Of a stretch of 64,000 bases of DNA, positions 24,701-37,104 are shown piece after piece. The stretch is from Hydractinia symbiolongicarpus. Taxonomy: Eukaryota; Cnidaria; Hydrozoa; Anthoathecata; Hydractiniidae. The notes under the pieces were generated by a model. It saw nothing but the letters and a program-made list of their open reading frames with translations. It searched no databases and was not told the DNA's origin. Where the stretch lies: the NCBI RefSeq assembly GCF_029227915.1, contig NC_079882.1, positions 2,728,001-2,792,000 on the forward strand, in the 5' to 3' direction. Each line of letters starts with the position of its first letter. The first letter of the stretch is position 1. Made by a program: the position numbers and the translations under genes.

Positions 24701-27700
24701 TTGTCCTTGACGAGAAATTTATGAAGAAATGTTGGCTTGGAATTCTCGAGAACATGCAACATTATACTACCATCTGGCACGAATATCGGCGCATGATCAT
24801 TTTCGTCTTCGACATTTATGACTATCAGGCAAGTTGTTTTGTCGTTCGATGCAAAATTTGAAACAGACGCTGTCAGGTTATACGATGGAACAGTTTCTCG
24901 ATCAAAAGTTATTTTTGTTGTGAGAACACCTGTGTTTGTATCAATGTCGAAAAGCTCGTAACCAACAAGAAGCTCGTAGTAAGGTTTTTTATATTCCGGG
25001 TTTATATCCGCATCTGTAGAATTTAACTGCATAACAAATGAACCAGCCGGTTTGTTCTCCATCACGTTTACTACGTACTCCTTCTTCGTGAATTGCGGTA
25101 TATTATTATTAACGTCCACCACGTCAATAATAACATCGACGGTGGCGTTTAAAGAAGGGATTTTCTTTGCCGAGGCTGGATCTCGATATTCTTTCGCGAC
25201 GATTACAAGCTTGTATTGTTTTCGGCGATAAATATCCAAGTTTTTTTGCGTTTTTAAATGTCCCTGGAAAGAATTAAGCCAAAATGTTTGATCTTCATTT
25301 CCTGACAAGATCTCGTATAAGATTGAAGTTTTAGTAGATCCTCTATCGGGATCTTCGGCTTTAATAGTTGTTACAAAAGTGCCAACAGCGGCGTCTTCCA
25401 TCACTTTTGATTGGTTAGACGACACAAACACAGGCCTGTTGTCGTTCACGTCCTTTACAACTAAGTATATCGTAAACGTCTGTGAATGTCTAGCAGCTAC
25501 GTCTAAAGCTAAATCCGTTATGCGGACTTTTAACACAAACTGTTCAATTTGCTCCCGATCAATCGATTCTGTAAATATAATTTCCCTTTTTATTGGGGTT
25601 ATTTTGATAGGGGCATCAGCTGGGGAAGCTTCTGCAATGGAGTACATAAACGTGCCCTCCATACCATCATCGTTATCTGTAGCTAGTTTTAAAGTGGTAA
25701 ACACTGTACTAGGCTTAGAGTCTTCGCTAATGGCGAATCTTTCCGGATTATTTGGATAAGAAGGAGCATCGTGATTAGTTGGAATGACGAATATATTTAC
25801 AATGATGTAATCCTTGTGAGTCTTTCCGTTTTTTTTCCCTTCAGCTGTAACTTTTAATTGGTAATAACTCCTTATTCCACGATCTAGATCTAAGTCGAGC
25901 ATGATCAATCCAGTCGTTTTGAGCACAGAGAACTGTCGATTAGGGTTGGTTGCTTGTTCGATTTTGTAACTTCCAATCACGTACGAGCTGTCGTAAGGAA
26001 ATGCTGTAGTGATGGATCCATGTTTAGGCCGACGGGATTCTTTTACTGCCGCTTGAACACAGTTTTCGTTAAAAATTGTTCGACTTTTATAAGGTACAAC
26101 AAATACAACCAACTTCTGGTAGTTAAACATGGGGCTATCCGTTCCTATCTCCATTACAGAAACCGTAACTTCATATATCCGTTTATGATTGGGCAGGATT
26201 TTGGTCTTCGTATACACGCTTCCATTAGTCGGATTTATACGAAATAAACTTAGACCGGCTTTATCCTCGTCAACCAACGCCACAAGGGAATACTTTAAAG
26301 GCAACTGAACAGCATCAAGGTCTGCTGCACCAACTTTCGTAACAAAAGCATTCTTATTAGTCCCCTCTACCAGGCAAGAGAGGTAGGGAAGACCTTGAGA
26401 GAACTTTGGCCGATGATCATTGATGTTTTTAATTTCGATCTGAACGACAACTTGGTTTTCATTTGCCGGATGCCCACGGTCTTTTGCTACAATAGTGACT
26501 GTAAAACTGTTTTGATCTGTCTCACTGTCGAAAGGCCTGCTGGATGTTATCACACATACAGAATTTTCTTTCGCAGTTGTTCCTTTTCGAGTAGTTATTT
26601 TAAACAAACCATTATCATTGAGCATGGAGTATGTAAATTGGCCATTATCACCTATGTCGTCGTCGTGTGCGATGACTTGTCCAACTTCAGTGCCAGCAGG
26701 TAGCTCTTCACGCAGTTCGAAGAAGTAAGAAGACTTTTCAAATTGCGGAATTTCGTCATTGACGTCATCGATGACGATCTTCATGGTGGCTTCACTTCGT
26801 TGCGGTGGGACTCCTTCGTCTTGCACAGCAAAGTTAATGTCATAGGTATCTTTGCGTTCGCGATCGACTGCCTCTTTCAATGACAACACACCGTCTTTGT
26901 CGCAAAAGAATGTTTTAGCGTCCAACGACGGTGACAAAATAAAGTGAAACGTCCCGTTTTTACCAGAATCTGGATCGGAAGCGTTTAATGTTGTTATGAC
27001 TGTACCAACCTTTAAGCTCTCCTTCACATGAATCACGTACGACGCTTTATCGAATATTGGAGGGTTGTCGTTAATATCCATAACACGCACTTCTAGTTTA
27101 ATGTGCGACACCAACACAGGAGTACCTCCGTCGGCAGCTTGCAAAACCATCCAGTAGGATTGTACAGCTTCGTAATCCAATGAACCAGTGGTAGTAACCT
27201 CACCTGTGATGTTATTGATTTTAAATGGTCCAGTCGTGTTGAAAATGCTATAAACAATGCGGTTTGTATCTCCTTGATCTCTATCGTAAGCTTTGCATAC
27301 ATACAGTATGTGACCGATAGAGACACCTTCTTCAACATCGATGCGCTTTTTTGTGGAGATAAATATTGGCTTGTTATCATTTTCGTCTCTAACAGAGATA
27401 CGAACAATGGCGATCGAAGTCAAAGTACGATCTAAAAGATCAACAGCCTGTATTCGCAACGTGTATATGTGTCTGCGCTCGTAATCCAACACTTGATTGG
27501 CAGAGACTTCGCCATTTTTGTTGATACTGAAGGGGTTATAAGTGTTGCCATCAATTATAAGATATTTAATAAAGGCTGTACTCCCTGAGACAGGTCTGTT
27601 TGCACTAACTTTTCCAATTATTTTATGCTTCTTGTTGTTCTCGGAGAGAGCGAAATGATATGACTTCTGCTGAAAGATTGGCGCTTTAGTGTTTTTCGGT

Positions 27701-30245
27701 AAAACATTTAACAGCACCCGCGCCACGTTTTGGCCTTTTAAACCAAACGCGTCCTCCACCTCTACTTGAAAGTTATACTTCCGTTGAGTTAGTTTGAGTA
27801 ACGATTGTTTTAAAATAACACCGCCGGAGGTTCGATTGATTGCAAAGACGTCTTCTTGGAATCTAGCTGAATATATCAAACGTGCGTTGCTCCCTTCGTC
27901 TTCGTCAACAGCCTTCACGTATGCCACCACGTTATTGATGGGAAAGTTTTCATGTATGGACAAATTCAAGAATGTCTTCTCAAATTTCGGAGAGCAATCG
28001 TTGACGTCAACAATACGTATGACTACTAAACCGTTGCCTTGCCGACCACCACCGTCTGTCGCCGTCACCGTCAAATAATAATACGCCTTCTTTTCGCGAT
28101 CGAATACACGACGAGCACTGATGACGCCAGTAGTTGGAACAATGTAAAATGACGTGTCGTTTAACTTGTAAACTATCTCAGATGAACCGACGATGTCACG
28201 ATCGCTTGCACTGACTTTTCCTTAAAAACAAAAATGTAAATTTAATAAAAACAAGCTGTAAAGTAAAATGTGTTTATATACATACATTGGTCATTGTCTT
28301 CATATTATATTTCCATTGCAGCTTTAACGCATTACATTAAGATACCATCATTAGCTAACCAAAAAATATATTCAGAATTCTAATGAGTAAAAAATAATGG
28401 AGAAACTTCAGAATCTAGTTAATTTATAAAAAGCACACTTTTTGGGCGTGGGTCACTGAATAGCAAGATGTAAATCAAGTATTAGAGACAGGTCAAGCAT
28501 TAGTTCCTTCTTATTTATGAATAACATATAAATAGTAGAAAACAGTAAAACAAGAGTTGTAAATTAAACAACTCACCAATTAAAATGTCTCTTTTGTTAT
28601 TTTCAGATACATTAAAATTCATAATGTATGGATCAAAATAAGGATCGTTGTCGTTTGAATCGATCAAAGTAACAGCCACAGATGTGTTTCCAACTAAGAC
28701 AGGTGAACCATGATCTCTTGCAGATATATCTAACCGAATTGTCTGCATTGCTTTTGGATCAAGAGGCCTTCTTATATAAATATTTCCTGTTGTTTTATTT
28801 ATGGAAAGAAAACCATTACTTGAATCGTTTTTTATTTCATAGGTTAATTTTCTGTTGGGTCCAATATCTAAATCTGATGCTAAAACAGTTAATATAATGG
28901 ATCCAACGGGTGTCGAATCATTTACTGACGCTTTATACAATTTCTGTGGAAAGGTTGGAGCATTGTCATTAACATCCCCTACGTTTAAAATTACTTGGCG
29001 AATAGTTAATAATGAGGGACTTCCATTGTCAATTGCTGTGAGGTTTACAAAGTATCTTTGAGTTTTCTCACGATCAATACCTTTGTTTACACAGAGGCTA
29101 TAGACACCTTGTTTTGACAAGTCTTGTTCAAGCTTGAATGCTTGATCTGTATTTGTAAGACTTAAAGTTACTTGGCTACTCTGCAAATCGGCATCCTTAT
29201 CAGAAACAACAACAGTTCCAACCTTGGTACCGATCTTTTCGTTTTCCATAACATTATACACGCCAGATAAACTATACGTAAAACTGATGTCTGGAGCATT
29301 ATCATTACAGTCTAAAACAGTGACTACAACAGTGGCTGTGGTTTTGTACACAGGTGGGTGGACATTAGCAGCAACTACAATGATTGTATAACGTCTACGG
29401 TATTCGTAATCAAGAGACTGTTGCAAAATCACTGCTCCTGAGTGAGAGTTTATAGTAAAGTGTGTATGCTGTGGCTGAATGGTGTATATAATGTTTGCGT
29501 TAGAACCTTTATCAGCATCTGAGGCGTGGACAAAAAGGATTGTAGCACCAATGGTAGTATTTTCATAAACATCGGCATTGTAGGTATTTTTTGAAAATGT
29601 TGGCTTATTGTCATTTACATCAGCAATTGTTATATTAATGAAACCAAAATTGCAAAGGTTACTCAATTTATCACACGCTGTTATGTTTAATAGTATATTC
29701 TCTGCCTGTTGCTCACGATCTAAGTTCTTTATGATTTGAAGGTACAATCCATTTCTATTTTTGACAAGTTTAAAGTTATTGAATTTATCTCCAGAAATTA
29801 TACGATATAAAGTTATTGCATTGGTACCAATGTCTTTATCAACTGCTTCTTCAATTTTTATGGAGTGGTTTATAGGTACATCCTCACTTATTGTAAAGCA
29901 TGAAACCAATTTCTGAAAATAGGGTATGTTATCGTTTATGTCTGTAATATTAACTATAGCTTTGACTGTTTGACCATCCACATCAAATATAAGTCTAATA
30001 CCATTCCTTCTTTCATTCCTACTTAGCTTCTCTCGATCAAATACTTTTTTTGTATAGATTATCCCGGATGTTTTGTCTACAGAAAAATCTTTCTCGTGCA
30101 AAAGTAAAGTAACATGTGAATTAGGGTTTTTTTGTAGTTTGCCAGCTTTTGTGTGAGCTGGTTGTTCTTCCGGTACATGAAAAGTGATTGTATTGGCAGC
30201 TGTTTGTAGCAATGAGTTTATCAACAGAAATAGGCAGCTTTTCAT
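18796..30245 (-). CDS. DCHS1: Dachsous-type giant cadherin, complete, 3305 aa, 27 cadherin repeats
   Basis: Five exons on the minus strand: 30245-28577, 28220-22053, 21792-21617, 20848-20570 and 20421-18796. All have GT/AG ends and intact frame. An in-frame TAA lies just upstream of the ATG. A signal peptide (MKSCLFLLINSLLQTAANT) precedes 27 consecutive cadherin repeats by my count, the number known for Dachsous. There are no EGF or laminin-G domains, which rules out Fat. One membrane helix spans about residues 2871-2894. The ~410-aa tail contains NYDYKYMNNWGPQFNPV (near residue 3142) and, further on, ALSPNFTPALTPLVFRSP. These match conserved blocks near the C-terminus of vertebrate DCHS1. 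In flies and vertebrates Dachsous binds Fat between cells in planar cell polarity and Hippo growth control; the same role here is inferred. Most repeats keep LDRE, DxD and DxNDN calcium motifs, but five linkers lack them. It could be the single ancestor-like copy of DCHS1 and DCHS2. Confidence 0.95.
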
Positions 30246-31074
30246 CTTTACTTACTAACTTCATTTGAATAATTTTTTCATACTTCTATAATAAGAAAAA
30301 TATTTATAATGGAAAGGTTTACAGGGTGATATTTCTCCAATTATGCATTTTTATAAGCAACTCTAGTTACTAAATTGAAATGGGATCAAAAATTGATCAA
30401 CTTGCTCAACTTGCTTCAGCCATAGCATCCATCCTCTGAACACTTTTTCCCATTTAGCAACATTCCTAGTTGGACTAAGGCCTTCTCAGAAGCAAGCATG
30501 TATATACTTACGTAAAAAGCAATTGTGAGCCTTAAAGAATTTTTTTGTGTGTTAAGTCACACCATATTGAACCAATAACACAAATTTAAACATTTTTTTA
30601 ACGATAACACTGTGTATGTAAAATAAGTGTTAAGCAGACAACCAAAAAGCTCTTTACCCTCAGCGTCTAAAGCCTGAGCCCAAAAATTAAGTGGCTTTAA
30701 AAAGTGTACAAAATAAGCCCTAAACCAAATTAATTATTAATTCAATTTTAACAAAATGGAGAGCATTGGAAAAAATTACATAGCAAAACTAAAATTAGCC
30801 TCTTTGTTTTATCCATGCTAAATTAGGGTGTCCACATATTTATTTTGTATTTTCCTTACATGTTCAATAATTTTCCGCTAAAATTCCAGACATTCCTCAC
30901 ATTTTCAGACATTTCAGGTTGGTACAAAAAAAACTTTTAAAAACGGAATTATTAATATAGCAGACTGTAAAATGTATAATTCTTTAAAGACAAATCTAAA
31001 ATTCAATTTTTTTATTATTTAGTATTATAAAAATTTCTCACAAACTCTTTGACGTACATGTGATTTAAGGCTAA

Positions 31075-31720
31075 ATCTGTAACAATACTATACCACAAGA
31101 TAGAATTGTTGGTAATGAACAATCATGGTTTATAGATTATCTTTTCAATAGATCCATGACAGTATGCTATAAAGGAGTGTTGTCTGATGCTCAACCAATC
31201 TACTGTGGAGTACTCCTAGGCTCAATTTTGGGGCCACTTTTATTTCTGTTGCCTTTAATGAAATTTCTTCTTGGTTTAAAATATGTGAAATCGTAATGTG
31301 CACAGAAGATACCGTCATCTATTGTCACTATCATGACCTCCATAACATTGAGGGTGCTCTAGTACAAGATTTGGCTGTAATTTTCTTAGATGAAAGAAAA
31401 CGAATTGATTATAAATCATAAAAATCTTAAAAAGGAAAAGCAGAAGTCATGCTGTTTGATACAAAATTTAGACTTAACAAGCAGAATCATTAAATTGAAG
31501 TAAAACATTGGTCAGCAGTTATCAATGTTACAAACTGCAAAAAATCTTCCACACGATTACACATTCTGAAACAAATAAGGCGTCTTCTAACTGACGTTGA
31601 AGCTCTTCGGATTTATAAGCTTATACATTGTACCTTTGGCAACGTACTGCTTGCTAACTATACAGAAGAAACTGACTTGTAAGCATAGAAAATCTTGCAC
31701 GTTCACTTGTGAAAGAGGTC
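31075..31720 (+). pseudogene. Decayed LINE reverse transcriptase
   Basis: The plus strand reads NEQSWFIDYLFNRSM, then QPIYCGVLLGSILGPLLF (a variant of the GVPQGSVLGPLLF box), then CTEDTVIYCHYHD, where the usual Y/FADD active-site motif is degraded. It ends with LRIYKLIHCTFGNVLL. The order of the boxes is that of a non-LTR retrotransposon reverse transcriptase. Loss of the catalytic Asp pair and in-frame stops show it is inactive. Confidence 0.8.
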
Positions 31721-31836
31721 TGCAAAGAGGTCATGTACAAAAACAGTATTTTATTTACTGATGTAATTTACCTTGTAAAATATTATTGAATAATAAAAAT
31801 AAATAAAATTTTGTGATTTCCTGTCTTTTATGCTTA

Positions 31837-33161
31837 TACCGTATTTTCCGGTATATAACCCGCGGGTTATAAGTTGATTTTTACGTCTTCCACCGGTGGT
31901 GCGGGTTATATTGTGGTGCGGGTTATGTGATAAGTTTTATAATTTCTGTCATTTATTGTGAAATTTAAAGTTTATACATTCAATGAAGAAAAAATAGTAC
32001 CAGCGGGATAAATATAAACATTAATATAACTGCATGCGCGATACTATATCTACATAATCTTACTTCAACTAGGTGATTTAATTTTTTTTACACAGTGAAA
32101 TTTCTTTCTTTGACTTCCTATTGCTGGCCATTGCTATTATTACGAGCTCTCTCTGAAACACAATTCTGGAGATCATTTTTCTTTTGTGTTGAATGTAATT
32201 CTAATCTATTTATATCTTTGCAATCACATTAAGCACATTGAGATGATTTGCTTTTGGTAATAGAGCATAATAGCAGGTATCATTTTTAGGTTTAATTGAC
32301 ACGTATTTCACAACCTAGTGCCTAGGACTTAATTATTAATTCCTGTTAAAGTATAGATAATTATTTTCTTTTTTTATCTTCGCTACCTTCGAGCAACAGA
32401 TGGCCACTGAAAATATCAAAAATAAATATAAAATACAATTAATAAGACACACACAACTATCTCCTCCTCATTGCCGCCATTCATTTTATTATGCACGCTG
32501 TGATTGCTGAGATATAAATAGAAACAAAATTCTATAAACATTAGAAAAGAACGTTCCGTACATCGCTGTTACAGACAATCCGTGATAATTATTATGGTGT
32601 TTATTTTTATGCCAAAAGAACTTAAAATACATAAAAAGCAGAGATTTTACTTTAGGTTTATAACCTGATAGAATGGTTTTTTATTTGTTTGTTTGTTTGT
32701 TCAATCGCAGGGAGCAAGAATTATTATTGGCTGAAACTAATGTCTACAAATAAAAAGAAAACAGCATTGTCTGATTTAGTACTGTCAACATTAGCAGAAG
32801 ATCAACTTATCAAATTAATTTGAATTCATTATTATTTCAGCAGTCGGAGACAAGGAAGTTGACACTCAGACACTCGGTTCTCGTGTTTGGGGTTTAAACG
32901 TCCCCCACTTGTCTCCAGCATGAAAAAACAGAACACACGCACATGTTTATAAAATGATTAGGGTAAGTAAAAATATGCTGAATTTTTTTCTTAACATGAT
33001 GCGGGTTATGCAAAGGTGCGGGTTAGTAAAACACATTGATTGAAATTTTATGCGGGTTATACGAAGGTGCGGGTTATCTGATAGCATCTAGTTTATAACT
33101 CCCTAAAAAAGCTGAGCTGTGGGTTATACGATGTGCGGATTATATACCGGAAAATACAGTA
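31837..33161. mobile_element. Non-autonomous DNA transposon, about 1.3 kb, TIR TACYGTATTTTCCGG
   Basis: The left end is TACCGTATTTTCCGGTATA; the right end is the reverse complement of TACTGTATTTTCCGGTATA. The flanking TA on each side fits a TA target duplication. The left end also holds a perfect 18-bp palindrome (31854-31871, TATAACCCGCGGGTTATA). Copies of GCGGGTTAT cluster near both ends (about 31861-31927 and 33000-33078). They lie in the same direction and may be transposase-binding sites. No ORF of useful length lies inside, so it would depend on a transposase encoded elsewhere. The superfamily is not assigned. Confidence 0.8.
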
Positions 33162-33379
33162 ACAAAAAAAGTTAAATATCTCCGCATTTTTGGGATTGGT
33201 ATAAGTTTTTTAGTATTTAAAAAAGGGATAAAATTCATGCTACAATGTTGTTTGTTCTAATCAGCCTGTTTCCTTGAAGAAAGAGGCATCAAAAGAAGAG
33301 AACTTAAAGTTAACTTTCAACTTCACTGACAATCAAAAAATGCAATTTGAATGTACGTGAATCAAAATTTTTAACATGC

Positions 33380-33735
33380 CTAGATAGATAGATAGATGTG
33401 CATATTTTACATGGCTAGCCTCACAAATATCGAGGGATATACCCTGTCTATTATTTCCAGGAGGGGCCATGGCGTAGATGGAGAGTCCTAGAGTATTTAA
33501 TGCTCATTTTGAGCTACGCAGACCCAATTAGAGCCCGCGCTCTACTAGACAACTCCCGGCAACATCCAACGGCCCACACAGTGTGCCATCTTCCCAATTT
33601 CCCTCACATGGCTTGGGTTAACCAAGGGCTATGGTAACATTCACTCGCCCATGTTGAATCGCCGTCAAGAGGAATCGAACCCCGGTCTCCCGCACAGAGT
33701 ACGAGAGCTATAACCACTAATCTACGGCGCCACAA
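33380..33735 (-). mobile_element. Full-length tRNA-derived SINE
   Basis: Read on the minus strand, the element starts with a tRNA-like head. An A-box-like TAGATTAGTGGTTATAG sits near 33725-33708, and GGTTCGATTCC (B box) at 33681-33671 is preceded by GCGGGAGACCGG, as in tRNA-Asp. A unique body follows, and then a (TCTA)n tail at about 33398-33383. The body is shared with the truncated copy at 4676-4905. The internal RNA polymerase III promoter is intact by eye. It is a SINE rather than a tRNA gene, because the acceptor stem does not close and the homology continues past the tRNA end. Confidence 0.85.
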
Positions 33736-34628
33736 ATCTATCTGAATATGAATAGATAACATACAAAATAAAAGTTATGAGAATCTAGATGCTTAAGTAA
33801 AATTTCCATCACCTTTCTATTGCTGCCCTTTTAGTGTTGCTCAAAGTAAAATAATTTATTGGTCATAGCAACTCCAACAACATTAAGCCTAGGTTTACAG
33901 TAGCAGGTGACAAGTAATATTTCACATACACATGCCAATAATTTTATGTGAGCAATTTACAACTCACATAAGACTTGTTTATTTAAGATTTCCGTGTGAT
34001 CTGCAGGCTTTAGCATTTGACTTAAAATAAATTGATATTTTCGCAAGCACATTCAAACCTTAAAGGACAGGTCACATGGTTGTATACAAAATAAATTATT
34101 CTATTAACACTAATTTATTTGAGTGCAGCCATAACTAAAAACAAACCATAACCCTTGTTGAGGAGTGATTTTTGAAAGAACTTTTTTCAGTCAACAAATA
34201 ATCTGCTTCAAAACTGACAAGACCTAGACAGTTTATGTTTGGTACCACAGAATTGCCAGGCAAAGACTGCGAAAAAAACAGCCTCATCGTTGAACCACCA
34301 AACTAGGTTACAATGAAAAGTTCTCCTTATGTTTTAGAAAGAGGATGAATTGGGTTACCTAACAGCCAAACATAAACCGTCTAAGAAGTATACTTGGCTA
34401 ACATGTGTTCAATATTTACCAACAGCTTTATATTGTAGCAGGTTTCTGTGCAGGTACATGATTAAAATAATATCATAAATCAAATCAGCTTTTAGTAACA
34501 GGGTAGTTAATTTTACTTATCAATCGACACGATAAAAAACAAAATAGCTACCCAGAGTCCTGAAAATTATGGTAGTGTCCACCTAATTGCTACATGATTT
34601 TTCTTTTATAAGAAGGTGCTTTATAACA

Positions 34629-34752
34629 ACTAGTCAGTGGCCCATGAAAAAATCCACGGGTTGTCCTTTATTCACCGTAATTCGTTTGTCTCGCTACTGC
34701 GGTTACCATTTTGAGTGACAGACAGACGCATATGGGTATTATATTATAGATA
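34629..34752. repeat. Dispersed repeat ending in GACAGACAGACG and a TATTATATTATAGAT terminus
   Basis: This copy begins CTAGTCAGTGGCCCATG and includes a small palindrome (CCCATGAAAAAATCCACGGG). It ends with a GACAGACAGACG run and an AT-rich terminus. A diverged copy lies at 55165-55318, and an end-like fragment in opposite orientation lies near 48785-48833. It is probably a MITE, with the family unassigned. Confidence 0.6.
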
Positions 34753-37037
34753 TCAGAATTTTAGGCTGAAAAAAACAGGCCTTTTGTTTCCAACGATAGA
34801 AAATTAAGAATAATAAGAATAACATGGTGCACCACATATAAATCTTTGGAGAGCTATTAAATACAAAGAACACTTAACCTTTTTCATGGCTGGGAGCCAA
34901 TGTATGTCATTTTATTTGAAAACAGGAGTTAATAAAATCCAGCTCTTCAATCAATATTGCAAACCAGAATTGGATTAGGGAATTTTTTTAATTTACAAAA
35001 GAGAAGTGTTTTCACGCATTATTTCAAATGGAGGAGAAGATTTTGGAGGAAAGAAGAGAAGATTTTGGAGGAAAGAAGAGAAGTGTTTTTAGTAAGAAGA
35101 GTAGTGAGCCATAGGAGCCATCGGTCGTAGATATATGTTTGATATGCTGCTGGGGGTAAATAGTATAACACTGAGAGTTCACCTTTTTTATCATATATTT
35201 ACAGTAGGTCACTGACAAAAGCCAATTTCTTCAGTTCAACTGTAGTTACAAACATGTAGAGCTGGCTCGCCAACATCATTATGCTCAAATACGATAAGAG
35301 CTGGCCAGAGCCAGGAACTAATACATCAAATCAATACATCAAATAAGCAATGTTGTTCTTGCTTGCCTAGCTCTACAGCTAGCTAGCTACGGTCTAACTA
35401 CTCAACAAAAAAACGAGAAAAGCAAATTAATTTAATAACGAAGAAAAAAATAGCATTACTTCAACTTTCTTCTGTCCTTACGAATCATCTCGCTCTGGAG
35501 TTTGGAATAGAACAATCATGTATTTTGAAGCTACTTGAGCTACCATTGGCTCGGTATCCCTTTGGGCAAATACATTTTGAGACGGCAGCCGAAAAAACAC
35601 ACTTTTATAAACAGCTCGCTCTACGCGAGTTGTTTCCTGTTTGTATCTGATCACTTTATGTTATATATTTTGTTTAATCCTGTCTTGAAAATAAGTAACC
35701 TTAGCTACGGAATTCCTGTAAGTCTTAAATGCATAAAGAGTAACTTTGGACATAACTGAGAAATCCAGCGTTGCGACCAACATCATCTCGATCACCAAAA
35801 AGGCTCTGGGGACAAGGTTGCTCTTTTGCAATATTTTATTTGTCATCATTGTAACTAATTATGAGATTGTTCTCTTTAGCCCCTCACATAAATTCCCTCT
35901 AGTAAAAACTCGTCCACATGACTGTACTGACCTTTAGGACCGTCCCAAATATAAAAACCTAACAAGCCCTGAGGGGACGAGTTTGCTCCAAAGAGAGACA
36001 TTAACACTCGACAAAAGAATCACGTGTCCGCCATATAGACATTAATTTATTGATATTTCCATTTGTTTTGAGAAATCGAAAACAAGACCAAACTCCTGGA
36101 AACGAGGTTGAGATTGATATGTGGTAATGCATGTAAGCCTAAGTAAAAACAAACTTGACGCAAAAAAATAAAAAAAGCGGTACATATTTTAAAACCACAT
36201 AAATCGACTTGTGGTTTATTTTTGAAAAAATCGCACGTTCCTTATTAGGTAAGACCCACTGCCGCATCTCATCAAGTGAATTATTAGTTTACATCATTAC
36301 CAATACTTTTACTATATAGTTTTCATTTCAATTAGGACAATCTACATAAAAGATCCACTTAGCCGAGTCCTCAGAAAAGGATACTGTATCGACGATGACG
36401 CAAAAATCAACTTCCGTCTTCGTCGTAGGCACTAAATAAATGTAGGCCTATAATGTTATCCACAAAACTAAAAACCTGTGACAAAGAGTTACTAATGAAA
36501 CTTTATCTGGGTCTGCAGAAATTTAGTTCATCTTGACAATTAATTGAAACAAAAAAGATATTATAAGCTATAAATAAAAAGGTAATTTATTTTCGTTTCT
36601 GAAACTCTTTTATAAACCTTCGAGATTTACCTCCTAAGAGGAGCTCGAAGGACAAGATCGAGAAGGTTTTGAATTTAAAATATCAATCTCTCTCAATCTC
36701 GTTACCAAATTCTTCTTTTTGGCTCTCTGGCTGCTAATACTTTGACTGTCGAAAAAAAGGCCTGGGAACTAAAAAGTTTTGCCCGCATTTTTGATTCTTT
36801 GACATCACAGCAAGAAAAAGAGACAGGTGAAAAACAAAGTATTTGTCGTGCACATTTCTATGACATCTTTTAGTTATATGACTATGAAAAGCGCGACATT
36901 CCATGACGTCGTGAAATAAGAAACCTAATTAACTCAAACAAGTTTCGGAAATCGGTATCTCTTGTTAAATGATGGACTTCTATTTTTAGCTATAATTTAT
37001 TTGAATGTTTTTTGAGCTCATTGGTTGTTTTCATCCA

Positions 37038-37104
37038 CATTCGTCCACAGAGCTCTTTGAGATAAACTTTGAAGGCTTATCGAAGAGCTCTGGGTACAAG
37101 AATG
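37038..37104. mobile_element. Hairpin MITE, 67 bp
   Basis: Almost the whole element is an imperfect inverted repeat. The left arm CATTCGTCCACAGAGCTCTT pairs with the right arm, whose reverse complement is CATTCTTGTACCCAGAGCTC. It is the same type as the element at 38075-38151. Confidence 0.7.

Noticed and set aside
21982-28078. Many 60-126-codon plus-strand ORFs antisense to Dachsous
   Set aside because: They mirror the cadherin coding sequence on the other strand and show no independent features.
33665-33735. Stand-alone tRNA-Asp gene
   Set aside because: A and B boxes are present, but the acceptor stem does not pair and a body plus tetranucleotide tail follow; it is the head of a SINE.
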